Shown here one piece after another: positions 8,595-14,277 of a DNA stretch of 26,973 nt. The stretch comes from a virus. The stretch lies in the IMG/VR virus record IMGVR_UViG_3300049825_000626, positions 1 through 26,973 of that record. The stretch is one strand, 5' to 3'. Position 1 is the stretch's first letter. Each line of letters starts with the position of its first letter. Below the pieces are notes generated by a model. The model saw nothing but the letters and a program-made list of their open reading frames with translations. It was not told where the DNA came from and searched no databases. A program made the position numbers and the translations under genes.

Positions 8595-9076
8595 GCTGCG
8601 GTCGGCCCTTCGTCCAGGGCGAAGTCGTCGATCGGCACCGAGTCGACCGCATCGGTGAGCGTGACCGCGAGCTCGCCGCGCATTGCTGCGTCCTGCGCCT
8701 GCTTCGCCTCGACAAGCTGCTCATGCAGCGCGTTCTCCTCGGGTGTAAGCGCCGGCTGCTCAGGGCCAACCCACTTGAACGACAAGCTCCCCGGGTCGAA
8801 CGTCGCGCGGATGACTGCGAGGCGCGTGCTCTCGTACATCAGGTCCAGGCGATCGGTGGAGCTTGGGTACTTCTTCCACCGGAGCTTGTGGATCGGCCAG
8901 CCCGCTTGGATGGCCGCGTACATCAGCTGCGAACGGAGCGCGTCGAGCTTCTGCTCGAAGTCGAGCACAGCCTCGGGCTTCGTTCCGACGCTGCAGCCAG
9001 GGCAGCGCTCGGGGGGCTTGCCCTCGACCGTTGCCGTGTACCCGCAGCGCCTGCAGCTGATGTCAGTCGGCCTCAC
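8591..9076 (-). CDS. Zinc-ribbon protein upstream of TerL
   Basis: A 161-aa protein. GTG 9076 is chosen because GTGA overlaps the upstream stop by 4 nt; an ATG at 9112 would extend it by 12 Arg-rich residues into the neighbour. The N-terminus carries a zinc ribbon (CRRC and CPGC), followed by a helical middle with many aromatic and charged residues and an acidic C-terminal tail (DDFALDEGPTAA). It lies immediately before TerL, so a packaging-related DNA-binding role is possible but unproven. Confidence 0.6.
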   Translation of the reverse strand: MRPTDISCRRCGYTATVEGKPPERCPGCSVGTKPEAVLDFEQKLDALRSQLMYAAIQAGWPIHKLRWKKYPSSTDRLDLMYESTRLAVIRATFDPGSLSFKWVGPEQPALTPEENALHEQLVEAKQAQDAAMRGELAVTLTDAVDSVPIDDFALDEGPTAA

Positions 9077-9276
9077 GCGTCGACCTCGACCTTGCCGAGC
9101 TTGGCGAACCACTCGTCAATCTCGGCCTGCGTGGCGAACGGCGGCCCCTTACACGCGCGACACCCGGTGCACCGGACAAACGTCTGCCGCCGCATGAGCC
9201 GCTCGAACAGCGTGGGGCTGCGGCACGCGCACTGCTGCTTATGGCAGTACCAGCACACGCTCGCCAGGTAGCTCAC
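9073..9276 (-). CDS. Cysteine-rich small protein
   Basis: A 67-aa protein with seven cysteines in a CWYC...CAC...CTGCRAC arrangement, consistent with one or two bound zinc ions, then a short helical tail. The GTG start at 9276 overlaps the upstream stop by 4 nt. It resembles the many short treble-clef or zinc-ribbon proteins of phage operons. No specific function is recognised. Confidence 0.6.
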   Translation of the reverse strand: MSYLASVCWYCHKQQCACRSPTLFERLMRRQTFVRCTGCRACKGPPFATQAEIDEWFAKLGKVEVDA

Positions 9277-9617
9277 TGCTTCGTGCCCCCGTCGCGCAGC
9301 ACCTTGTCGATCTCGGCCTTGACCGAGCCGGGGTGCTCGCGCGCTACCTCGGCGATCGCCTCGGCTTCCTCAGCCGCTTGGCGCTCAGCCTCACGCCGGT
9401 CGCGCAGGCGCTGTTGCTCCTCCTCGGCGAGCGCACCCTGCGCGCACGCTGCGATCTTCAGCGCGGTCACGGTGGTCGGGCTCGCGGCAGCAGAGGTCAG
9501 CGCTTGCTGTGCCGGCGTGCAGCCGGGCAGCATCGCCAGCGCTGTCAGCGCGCCGATCGCCACTGCGACCACGATGACGATGACGACCAACCAGTTTGCG
9601 GCTCGCACTGGTGTCAT
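9273..9617 (-). CDS. Spanin-like membrane/coiled-coil protein, copy 1
   Basis: A 114-aa protein with a strongly hydrophobic N-terminus (NWLVVIVIVVAVAIGALTAL) that ends in LPGC, so it could be either a signal anchor or a lipoprotein signal. Next comes the segment ALKIAACAQGALAEEEQ, an Arg/Glu/Ala coiled coil (about 70-100) and a conserved tail EIDKVLRDGG. The same segment and tail recur in the gene at 10244-10513, so the two are paralogues. Membrane anchor plus periplasmic coiled coil is the layout of an inner-membrane spanin. It overlaps both neighbours by 4 nt. The function is inferred from layout. Confidence 0.6.
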   Translation of the reverse strand: MTPVRAANWLVVIVIVVAVAIGALTALAMLPGCTPAQQALTSAAASPTTVTALKIAACAQGALAEEEQQRLRDRREAERQAAEEAEAIAEVAREHPGSVKAEIDKVLRDGGTKQ

Positions 9618-9865
9618 GACCTTGCGATCGCTGCGTTGGCCCAGAACACGGCCGTTTCGAGATGCGTGATTGCGACGCTCAGCTCACGCGACGCCGGACA
9701 GACCGCGTGCAGATGCGTCGCCAGGTCTTTCGCGTGGCTGCGGATGTCCGTGTACAGCTCCGACTGGCCTGGCTTGGGCGCGTGGTAGCGGAAGTTGTTC
9801 TCAAGCTGCGCGGTGATAGCCGGTGTGATGTTGTTCAGTCGGTTCGGGTCGGAGTAGTCGGTCAC
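9614..9865 (-). CDS. acb2: Acb2-like cyclic-nucleotide sponge (anti-CBASS)
   Basis: An 83-aa protein. Its C-terminal half reads CPASRELSVAITHLETAVFW followed directly by ANAAIARS. This matches the hallmark of the phage Acb2/Tad1-hairpin family (Cys-Pro-x-Ser-Arg-Glu, then L-E-x-A-x-x-WANA-x-IAR). A preceding helix has the family's R/F-x-x-H-x-P and Y-x-x-IR pattern (FRYHAP, YTDIR). Acb2 proteins are small hexameric sponges that bind cyclic di- and trinucleotides and so block CBASS and, in some relatives, Thoeris immunity. The GTG start at 9865 has a good SD (GGGAG) and overlaps the tiny lipoprotein gene by 4 nt. The assignment is from remembered family motifs, not from a search. The binding activity of this copy is inferred. 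Confidence 0.82.
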   Translation of the reverse strand: MTDYSDPNRLNNITPAITAQLENNFRYHAPKPGQSELYTDIRSHAKDLATHLHAVCPASRELSVAITHLETAVFWANAAIARS

Positions 9866-9881
9866 TTGGTCTCTCCCGAGT
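9859..9881 (-). repeat. 23-bp ribosome-binding-site repeat, copy 1
   Basis: Identical to 10507-10529. On the minus strand it carries the end of one frame (SGETK then stop), the GGGAGAG Shine-Dalgarno and the GTGACCG start of the next gene. It marks one edge of the duplicated cassette. Confidence 0.8.
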
Positions 9882-10002
9882 CGGAGTCGTCCGACTCAAC
9901 AGGTGGGTGCGGGCGCAGCGGGCTCGTGTCGAGCTTGCAGCTTGAGCAGCCAGGCAGCAGCCACGGCACGAGCACGATCACAGCGAGCACACACGTCGTC
10001 AA
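9862..10002 (-). CDS. Tiny Pro-rich lipoprotein, o-spanin-like
   Basis: A 46-aa frame between the 82-aa gene and the Acb2-like gene. It encodes a hydrophobic signal with a lipobox (VPWLLPGC, Cys at 19), then a short Pro- and acid-rich mature part (PLRPHPPVESDDSDSGETK). Small Pro-rich lipoproteins are typical outer-membrane spanins (Rz1-like), and spanin-like membrane proteins flank it. The start is uncertain: TTG 10002 overlaps the upstream stop by 4 nt, while CTG 10017 would add a basic n-region (RRKG), and internal GTGs exist. Stop TGA is at 9862-9864. Confidence 0.55.
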   Translation of the reverse strand: MTTCVLAVIVLVPWLLPGCSSCKLDTSPLRPHPPVESDDSDSGETK

Positions 10003-10247
10003 TCCTTTTCGCCGCAGCGCTTCTCATCGCAGGGTCCCTTGTACGCAGCGGTGATGATCGCGACCGCCCTGCGCTGCCACTCGGGCGGCAGCATGTCGAG
10101 CGTCACGAGACACGTGGACACTGACCTTGCGAAGCCCTCGGCTTCCTTGCGGAGATCGGCCTCGTCGCCCGTCACCGCGCCGTGCCCCCATCGCGCCCGA
10201 AGCGCGCGCGATGGGATGCCGAGTGCTGCGGCCTCGTCGTCCGTCAC
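9999..10247 (-). CDS. Hypothetical 82-aa protein with HTH-like N-terminus
   Basis: GTG start at 10247 (GTGA overlap). The first 20 residues (DDEAAALGIPSRALRARW) share protein and DNA sequence with the winged-helix segment of the gene at 13620-14090 (AAALGIPARAIRRAL), as if a recognition-helix fragment had been copied. The rest is a helical segment (SVSTCLVTLDMLPPEWQRR) with a Cys-containing polar tail (CDEKRCGEKD). No function is known; it lies inside the spanin-like and Acb2 cassette. Confidence 0.5.
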   Translation of the reverse strand: MTDDEAAALGIPSRALRARWGHGAVTGDEADLRKEAEGFARSVSTCLVTLDMLPPEWQRRAVAIITAAYKGPCDEKRCGEKD

Positions 10248-10513
10248 TGCTTCGCGCCCCCATCGCGCAGCACCTTCTCGATCTCGGTCCTGACCGAATC
10301 GCTCGGCTCGCTGGCTGCACGGCGGATGCGCTCGGCTTCGAGCTCGGAGGCAGCCTCGACCAACCTACTGGCCAGTGCGCGCGCCTGCTCCTGCTCGGCC
10401 AATACGCCTTGCACGCACGCGGCGATCTTCATGCCCGTGAGCGTGGACAGTCCTGCGATCGCACCAGCAAACAGGGCACCGCACACGTCGCGTAGGAACT
10501 TGGCCTCGGTCAC
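10244..10513 (-). CDS. Spanin-like membrane/coiled-coil protein, copy 2
   Basis: An 89-aa paralogue of 9273-9617. The hydrophobic segment CGALFAGAIAGLSTLTGM is followed by KIAACVQGVLAEQEQ, an Ala/Glu/Arg coiled coil and the tail EIEKVLRDGGAKQ. The GTG start at 10513 has the SD GGGAGAG identical to that of the Acb2-like gene. It appears to be the first gene of the late minus-strand operon. The layout fits an inner-membrane spanin pairing with the tiny lipoprotein at 9862-10002. At the DNA level its last ~55 bp closely match the end of copy 1. Confidence 0.55.
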   Translation of the reverse strand: MTEAKFLRDVCGALFAGAIAGLSTLTGMKIAACVQGVLAEQEQARALASRLVEAASELEAERIRRAASEPSDSVRTEIEKVLRDGGAKQ

Positions 10514-10529
10514 TTGGTCTCTCCCGAGT
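10507..10529 (-). repeat. 23-bp ribosome-binding-site repeat, copy 2
   Basis: Identical to 9859-9881. Here the upstream SGETK-stop codons are not preceded by a lipoprotein frame, so this copy looks like the scar of an unequal duplication. Confidence 0.8.
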
Positions 10530-10622
10530 TAGGGAAGCCGGCCGGCCGCGCCTGTAGGGGGGCTAGAGGTAGCGGCAGCCGACTCCGGGGCGACGCCTGC
10601 ACATACTTGCCCCGTGGCAATA

Positions 10623-10642
10623 GTGGGGGCCACAGCCCCCAC
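10623..10642. terminator. Perfect GC hairpin without T-run
   Basis: GTGGGGGC, loop CACA, GCCCCCAC. A stable 8-bp stem in the gene-poor interval. Neither side has a U-tract, so termination is uncertain; it could also be an RNA leader element. Confidence 0.35.
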
Positions 10643-10658
10643 TGGTCAAGCTGCGAGT

Positions 10659-10668
10659 GACAAATGTC
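10659..10668. promoter_or_regulatory. Operator-like decamer GACAAATGTC
   Basis: A member of the GACAWAYGTC family that also occurs three times in the repressor control region. It lies 146 bp upstream of the first late gene. Confidence 0.45.
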
Positions 10669-10812
10669 TCGGTCAGGCCTGCCGCAGAGGCGAGAAGCGA
10701 CTGCGGATTGACGATTGTCTCGTGTCCGATTCCGTCTAGTTGAACTTAGAAGACGTGTGATCTCGTGATGTTGCGCGCCGAAGTTCACGCGTCACATCAG
10801 ATTTGACCGTGT

Positions 10813-10822
10813 GACATACGTC
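10813..10822. promoter_or_regulatory. Operator-like decamer GACATACGTC
   Basis: Second family member in this interval, about 300 bp upstream of the late operon start. TTGACC at 10803-10808 lies just beside it and could be a -35 element in the plus direction. Confidence 0.4.
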
Positions 10823-11135
10823 CGGCTATGGGTCTGGGACATCGGCGCTTGGCGAGTAAACTCCGCCCCCGCCACGTCCCACGACACTGCGGGTCCTGCT
10901 CCCGGCACGAGAGTGCGCTGAGTGTCTGCCTCCCTGGATTCAGGCCCCAGGGCGTAGCGGCGCCATACGCTGCGAGATTACTACCCGCGGATGGAGGCCG
11001 AAGAAGCCGAGGGCCGCGACCCGTTGCGAGCGGTCGGTACAGGCTGGGCAGGGGGCGCTAGGGCACGATCGAATCTAGAGCTCGAGCGCTCTCAGGTTTG
11101 GTCGGCGCATGTTCGCCGCCGGCTTCGCGGCGCGA

Positions 11136-11483
11136 CTACCGCCCGCGGCGCTCGTTCTGCTTCTGGATTCGGACGGACTCAGACAGAGCTGCGAGGTCGG
11201 TCACGCTGGCGAGCACAGTCGGCTTCTCCGGGGCGGGCTGGCTGACCTTGCCCTCGGTCAGCATCTGCATGACGTCCCGAGCGGCCGATAGTGCGGCGCC
11301 CACGTTGCGCTGCTTCGAGCCGGGCTTCATCGCTGCCTCGTACGCGTCCATGGCGAGCGGCGCCATCGCCTGCATGCGTCGAGTCAGGTAGGCGCGGGTG
11401 TCAGCAAGCGACTCGCCCCCCGACCCCCCAGGCTTCTCGGACGCATCCCCGTCCGCTGCGCCTTCGCTCAGTACGTCAGTCAT
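11136..11483 (-). CDS. Hypothetical protein, possible small terminase-like
   Basis: A 115-aa protein. An acidic Gly/Ser/Glu N-terminus (1-25) is followed by a helical middle (about 27-75) with Ala-rich repeats (APLAMDAYEAAMK, ALSAARDVMQML) and a basic, Gln-rich C-terminus (VRIQKQNERRGR). Small terminases often carry a comparable Ala-rich helical segment, but the expected N-terminal HTH is not visible, so this is only a suggestion. It is separated from TerL by about 2.5 kb. Start ATG 11483; the lipoprotein gene on the other strand begins only 8-23 bp away. Confidence 0.5.
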   Translation of the reverse strand: MTDVLSEGAADGDASEKPGGSGGESLADTRAYLTRRMQAMAPLAMDAYEAAMKPGSKQRNVGAALSAARDVMQMLTEGKVSQPAPEKPTVLASVTDLAALSESVRIQKQNERRGR

Positions 11484-11506
11484 GCGAGCCTATGATACCA
11501 CGGGCC

Positions 11507-11719
11507 ATGCTTATTCGCTCCTTCCTGCTCGCTGTAGCGCTCATGGCCGGTTGCGACGAGTCGGACCCTGCCACGTCCGAGCACTGCGTCATGGTCCGGA
11601 TGCGGGCGATCGAGCTCGCGTATGTGCGCAGGCAGAACGTTCTGGCCGGAAACGACGTCGGCGCCTTGGACATCGTGCTGGCGAAGCTCCGGAACGAGAA
11701 CTGGACCTGCTTCCGCTGA
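11507..11719 (+). CDS. Small lipoprotein, moron-like, opposite strand
   Basis: A 70-aa frame on the plus strand within an otherwise minus-strand region. The N-terminus is a clear lipoprotein signal (MLIRSFLLAVALMAGC, lipobox LMAGC, Cys16), and the mature part is polar with two more Cys. ATG 11492 (MIPRAM...) is an alternative start; neither has a strong SD. It is flanked on both sides by minus-strand genes and diverges from 11136-11483, as expected for an independently expressed moron. Phage lipoproteins of this size often block superinfection or alter the surface, but nothing here proves such a role. Confidence 0.6.
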   Translation: MLIRSFLLAVALMAGCDESDPATSEHCVMVRMRAIELAYVRRQNVLAGNDVGALDIVLAKLRNENWTCFR

Positions 11720-11770
11720 CGCTCATTCGCTCGCTTCCGAGGCCCATCCAGCTGGCGCTTTTCCCCGGAA

Positions 11771-12322
11771 TCACTCGGGCCTGGGGTGCTCGTTCTCCCT
11801 GTGCTGCCGCACCGCTGCCAGTAGTTCATCAGCTGAGATGATCGTGCCTACCCGCTGCAGCCGGCGCTCAAGCTCATCGGCCGCAGCTAGCACCGGCTCG
11901 ACGGAAGCGCGCAGCCCCGCGTTCTCCTTTTTGAGGGAGCGGTTCTCGTTCAGGACCACATTCTGATCGTTTGAGAACGCATCTGCAAGACGGTTCACCG
12001 CTGCGCGCAGCTCCGCGTTCTCAGCTTCGAGCTTCTGCATGTTGGCGAACAGGTTCCGGTAGGCGAGCCCGGCTGTCTCGACCTCCGCTTCGAGCCGCTC
12101 GACCTGGCCGCGCTCTTTACCTGCGGCCTTCGCTGTTTCCTCCACCTGACGCGTCAATGTTGCCCGCTCCAGTTCCAGCATCTCGATAGTGCCCATGCGA
12201 AGCCGCGACTCCGCACGCATGCGCTCCGCCTCGGCGGCGAGCTGCTCCACTGGCACGCTCAGCGGTGGCTGATGCAGCAGCATCCACTCATCCTCGAGAC
12301 TCTCGCGCTCGTCCTCGCTCAT
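11771..12322 (-). CDS. Coiled-coil hypothetical protein
   Basis: A 183-aa protein starting at ATG 12322 (MSEDERESLEDEW) behind the SD AGGAG, 7 nt upstream. The longer frame upstream is a shadow of the preceding gene. Almost the whole chain is an uninterrupted amphipathic helix with heptad spacing (LEAENAELRAAVNRLADAF, ERLEAEVETAG), so it should form a long coiled coil. No enzymatic motif is visible. It is the last gene of a block that begins at a start-associated sequence (12331-12340). Confidence 0.65.
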   Translation of the reverse strand: MSEDERESLEDEWMLLHQPPLSVPVEQLAAEAERMRAESRLRMGTIEMLELERATLTRQVEETAKAAGKERGQVERLEAEVETAGLAYRNLFANMQKLEAENAELRAAVNRLADAFSNDQNVVLNENRSLKKENAGLRASVEPVLAAADELERRLQRVGTIISADELLAAVRQHRENEHPRPE

Positions 12323-12330
12323 GACTCGCT

Positions 12331-12340
12331 CCTGGTTGCT
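12331..12340 (-). repeat. Start-associated sequence, AGCAACCAGG form
   Basis: Diverged copy of the AATCAACCAGG element that includes the Shine-Dalgarno of the coiled-coil gene at 12322. Confidence 0.5.
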
Positions 12341-12351
12341 AGGCCTGTGGC

Positions 12352-12582
12352 TCACGCTGAGGCCTTGGTGTGCGATGCCAGCGACCGCACGGCGTTGTCT
12401 TTGATGTGTTTCGCACAGCGGGTATAGCCCGCCTTGGCGCGCTTGCCGCAGGCGATGCACAAGCCCTCGGCGCGTCGCGACGCTCGCAGCTTGCGCCGGA
12501 CTTCTGCCCGGCGCTCTCGGCACGCTTCGCACCGGTCGGTGGTGTCGATGCAGGCCTCGCAGCGGTAGCCTTCCTGCGGCAT
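12352..12582 (-). CDS. Small multi-CxxC zinc-binding protein
   Basis: A 76-aa protein starting at ATG 12582, which shares one base with the upstream stop (TGATG). It has CEAC, CEAC and CIAC pairs plus a later single Cys (YTRCAKH), separated by an Arg/Glu-rich helix. The basic middle and the paired CxxC motifs suggest zinc-dependent nucleic-acid binding. It ends 30 bp before the coiled-coil gene. Confidence 0.6.
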   Translation of the reverse strand: MPQEGYRCEACIDTTDRCEACRERRAEVRRKLRASRRAEGLCIACGKRAKAGYTRCAKHIKDNAVRSLASHTKASA

Positions 12583-12791
12583 CAGACGGTCTCCAGTCGT
12601 TTGGCGCAGCTCGGCTCGACGCGGAGGCGCAGCGCGCCGTTGGCAGGGCATGAGCCGGCGTTCCTGGCCGCCGCGTGGCTGGCGCGTAGGTGCTCGGGCA
12701 TCCACTCGACCACGACGGTCTCCGACTTCGAGCCGCTCCACTCGCACAGCTCTCCGAATGCCTGACCGCACTCGCAGCGTACGGCGGTCAT
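12582..12791 (-). CDS. Small Cys-containing hypothetical protein
   Basis: A 69-aa protein beginning MTAVRCECGQAFGELC at ATG 12791, overlapping the upstream stop by 4 nt. CxC plus distal Cys and His residues (CEWS, HLRASH, CPAN) resemble a degenerate C2H2 or C4 zinc site. Nothing further is recognised. Confidence 0.55.
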   Translation of the reverse strand: MTAVRCECGQAFGELCEWSGSKSETVVVEWMPEHLRASHAAARNAGSCPANGALRLRVEPSCAKRLETV

Positions 12792-13039
12792 AACGCCACC
12801 TCGATCACCGCGCCGCACACAGGTTCATTGTCGTCGGTAACGTCGGTCCAACACGCGAGCTTCACATACGCGTGCATGTGGTTTCCAACTCCCAGGCTGC
12901 CAGTGTGGATAGGGCCAACGAGTTTGGTCACCTCGTACACCTCGCCGTCGTCACCAGAGACGTAGTCGCCGACGTCCGGAAGCCCGTTTCCGCGTTCGTG
13001 CACCGTCGCTTTGATCGTCGTCATGGTCGTGTTAGGCAT
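12788..13039 (-). CDS. Hypothetical beta-rich protein
   Basis: An 83-aa protein with ATG 13039 behind AGGAG (9 nt spacing), in a start-associated sequence variant. The sequence looks like a small beta-barrel (GDYVSGDDGEVYEVTKLVG, HAYVKLACWTDVTDD), of the kind seen in SH3-like phage proteins. No family was identified. It overlaps the next gene by 4 nt. Confidence 0.6.
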   Translation of the reverse strand: MPNTTMTTIKATVHERGNGLPDVGDYVSGDDGEVYEVTKLVGPIHTGSLGVGNHMHAYVKLACWTDVTDDNEPVCGAVIEVAL

Positions 13040-13050
13040 GGGTTGTTTCT

Positions 13051-13060
13051 CCTAGTTGGT
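13051..13060 (-). repeat. Start-associated sequence, ACCAACTAGG form
   Basis: Diverged element providing the AGGAG Shine-Dalgarno for the gene at 13039. Confidence 0.45.
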
Positions 13061-13085
13061 TACCGCGTCAACAAGAGAGACTATG

Positions 13086-13128
13086 AGGCGGCCCCATTGA
13101 AGAGTCAAGTGGGCCGCCTGTCTTTTTT
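13086..13128 (+). terminator. Strong intrinsic terminator, plus orientation
   Basis: A 9-bp stem (AGGCGGCCC 13086-13094, GGGCCGCCT 13111-13119) with an inner TTGA/TCAA stem is followed by GTCTTTTTT on the plus strand. This is a canonical Rho-independent signal for plus-strand transcripts, although all flanking genes are on the minus strand. In the minus direction the stem is followed only by a pyrimidine stretch. Confidence 0.7.
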
Positions 13129-13472
13129 CAGTTCGTGGGTCTGTAGCTGACGCCGCTATATCCCTTGAGCGGCTGGCAGTGCTTGCATGTCTTGACGACG
13201 TGCCCCGGCGCAGCGCGGTCGTGCACGACGAACGGCGTCTGATCCACGGGCGGGTCGCACGGTTTCCAGGCGAGCTCGGCGGCCATCCATCGGCCGTCGG
13301 GCATGCGCTGCGGCTGCGTCACTGTTTTGACCGCGTTTTCCCACGGGTCGGGCGCTACCTCGACGCGCGTAAATAGCCCGCCAATCCAGCGGAATATCGC
13401 GCGGGTTATCGCGAGGATTCCCCACGAGACGAAGAACCCTAATACGTACACAGATACGTTCTGCTCGTTCAC
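13128..13472 (-). CDS. Membrane-anchored hypothetical protein
   Basis: A 114-aa protein with GTG 13472 behind AGGAG in a start-associated sequence. It has one N-terminal membrane helix (VYVLGFFVSWGILAITRAIF, about 8-27), then a soluble domain with Trp/Pro residues and one CKHC pair near the C-terminus. The membrane anchor plus CxxC could be a metal or redox site on the cytoplasmic or periplasmic face. Function unknown. Confidence 0.6.
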   Translation of the reverse strand: MNEQNVSVYVLGFFVSWGILAITRAIFRWIGGLFTRVEVAPDPWENAVKTVTQPQRMPDGRWMAAELAWKPCDPPVDQTPFVVHDRAAPGHVVKTCKHCQPLKGYSGVSYRPTN

Positions 13473-13481
13473 GCAAATGCT

Positions 13482-13490
13482 CCTGGTTGG
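13482..13490 (-). repeat. Start-associated sequence, CCAACCAGG form
   Basis: Element that includes the AGGAG Shine-Dalgarno of the membrane protein gene at 13472. Confidence 0.5.
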
Positions 13491-13507
13491 TGGTCGCTCA
13501 CGAACCG

Positions 13508-13544
13508 GGGAAGGGAGCCCACCCCTCTCGGTGGCCCCCTTCCC
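13508..13544. terminator. GC-rich bulged hairpin
   Basis: GGGAAGGG (13508-13515) pairs with 13537-13544 and CCACC (13519-13523) with 13530-13534. It is stable but lacks a T-run. Confidence 0.4.
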
Positions 13545-13570
13545 ATTGCCGCCCTACCCCGCTCTAAGAT

Positions 13571-13605
13571 GATCCCCCGGGCGAGCGCAGCGGACGAGGG
13601 GGATC
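13571..13605 (-). terminator. Inverted repeat after the winged-helix gene
   Basis: GATCCCCC (13571-13578) and GGGGGATC (13598-13605) form a perfect 8-bp stem with a 19-nt loop, located 15 bp beyond the stop of the 13620-14090 gene and followed by ATCTT on the minus strand. It probably ends or attenuates that transcript. Confidence 0.45.
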
Positions 13606-13619
13606 GGAAACGCCTTATT

Positions 13620-14090
13620 TCAAGACGTTTCTGGGAAAGTCATCGCCCACCGCGCGAGTCGCTCTGACTCGCGGGAAGTGAACGGCCGGTGTCTGTCTTC
13701 GAGCGTCTGCTTGTTGGTCGGGTAGCGCTCGCGGCCCGCGAACAAGAGCATGTCCTGCGCCGCTTCGCCGCCTGCGATCTGCCCGCGCTTCTGCCCTGCT
13801 GAGCAGGGGCGCGCCGCCGTCAGCTGCCGTTGCTGGACGCCTACCAGCGGGATCGTGGTCACGGACTCCCAGAGGTGCTCACGGCCCCAGTACACGTTTG
13901 GCGTGTTGGTCAGCCGCGTGCGTCTGTAGTCGCACGCGGCTGTGACGGCCTTGGCTTCCAGCGCTCGCCGAATCGCGCGCGCTGGGATGCCGAGTGCTGC
14001 GGCGATCTGTGACGCGGTCAGCGGCGTCTCGCTCTTGCGCAGCAGCCTGATTACGCGGTGAGTGGTCGGTGTCAGCGAATCGTCAGTCAC
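13620..14090 (-). CDS. Winged-helix DNA-binding protein
   Basis: A 156-aa protein. GTG 14090 is chosen because AGGAG lies 6 nt upstream inside a start-associated sequence; the longer frame upstream is a shadow of the preceding zinc-ribbon frame. Residues about 8-50 form an HTH with a clear recognition segment (LTASQIAAALGIPARAIRRA), then a probable wing (RLTNTPNVYWG). The remainder is Gln/Arg-rich and unassigned. This is a likely transcription or replication regulator. The recognition segment is echoed in the 82-aa protein at 9999-10247. Confidence 0.65.
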   Translation of the reverse strand: MTDDSLTPTTHRVIRLLRKSETPLTASQIAAALGIPARAIRRALEAKAVTAACDYRRTRLTNTPNVYWGREHLWESVTTIPLVGVQQRQLTAARPCSAGQKRGQIAGGEAAQDMLLFAGRERYPTNKQTLEDRHRPFTSRESERLARWAMTFPETS

Positions 14091-14277
14091 ATCTATCTCC
14101 TGGTTGATTGGCTTCGAACAGCCGCCGATGGCGGCACGTGCGGCATAGCCACTGCGTGCCGTCATCGGCGAGCGTGGTTACTGCGTGGCACCGCTCGCAG
14201 CGTCCTCGTTCTCCGAGTCCTGGCCCGCGCCACCGTTGAGGTAAGCGGCCAGCTGGTTCTTCGCTGGCCGCCCTGGT
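14083..14277 (-). CDS. -1 frame zinc-ribbon extension of 14178-14405
   Basis: The -1 frame from 14277 to the stop at 14083 encodes 64 codons, including a complete zinc ribbon: CERC, a 13-residue loop, then CRTC and a basic RHRR. There is no ATG, GTG or TTG in this frame between the heptamer and the first CxxC; the nearest GTG (14393) would start inside the first codons of the other gene. It is best read as the C-terminus of a 107-aa frameshift product: 43 residues of the 14178-14405 protein plus this extension. Its last codons include the start-associated sequence of the next gene. Confidence 0.6.
   Translation of the reverse strand, partial: TRAASEEPAGRLPQRWRGPGLGERGRCERCHAVTTLADDGTQWLCRTCRHRRLFEANQPGDRCD
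14099..14109 (-). repeat. Start-associated sequence AATCAACCAGG
   Basis: Consensus copy preceding the winged-helix gene at 14090; it lies within the end of the zinc-ribbon extension frame. Confidence 0.6.

Larger units (their letters stand above)
10514..11135. other. Gene-poor interval before the late operon
   Basis: About 620 bp without a convincing gene on either strand. It holds two operator-like decamers (10659-10668 and 10813-10822), a perfect 8-bp hairpin with a 4-nt loop (10623-10642, GTGGGGGC/GCCCCCAC, no T-run) and a weaker dyad at 10943-10965. The late operon transcribed leftward from 10513 must start in or near it, so it is the likely late promoter region. A 92-residue frame on the minus strand (10510-10788) is rejected as coding. 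Confidence 0.5.

Noticed and set aside
10510-10788. 92-codon minus-strand frame upstream of the late operon
   Set aside because: Arg/Leu/Pro-rich with no SD; its terminal SGETK comes from the 23-bp repeat. It reads through hairpin and operator-like sequence.
11136-11483. Firm call as small terminase
   Set aside because: Only a weak resemblance in the Ala-rich helix; no HTH and not next to TerL.
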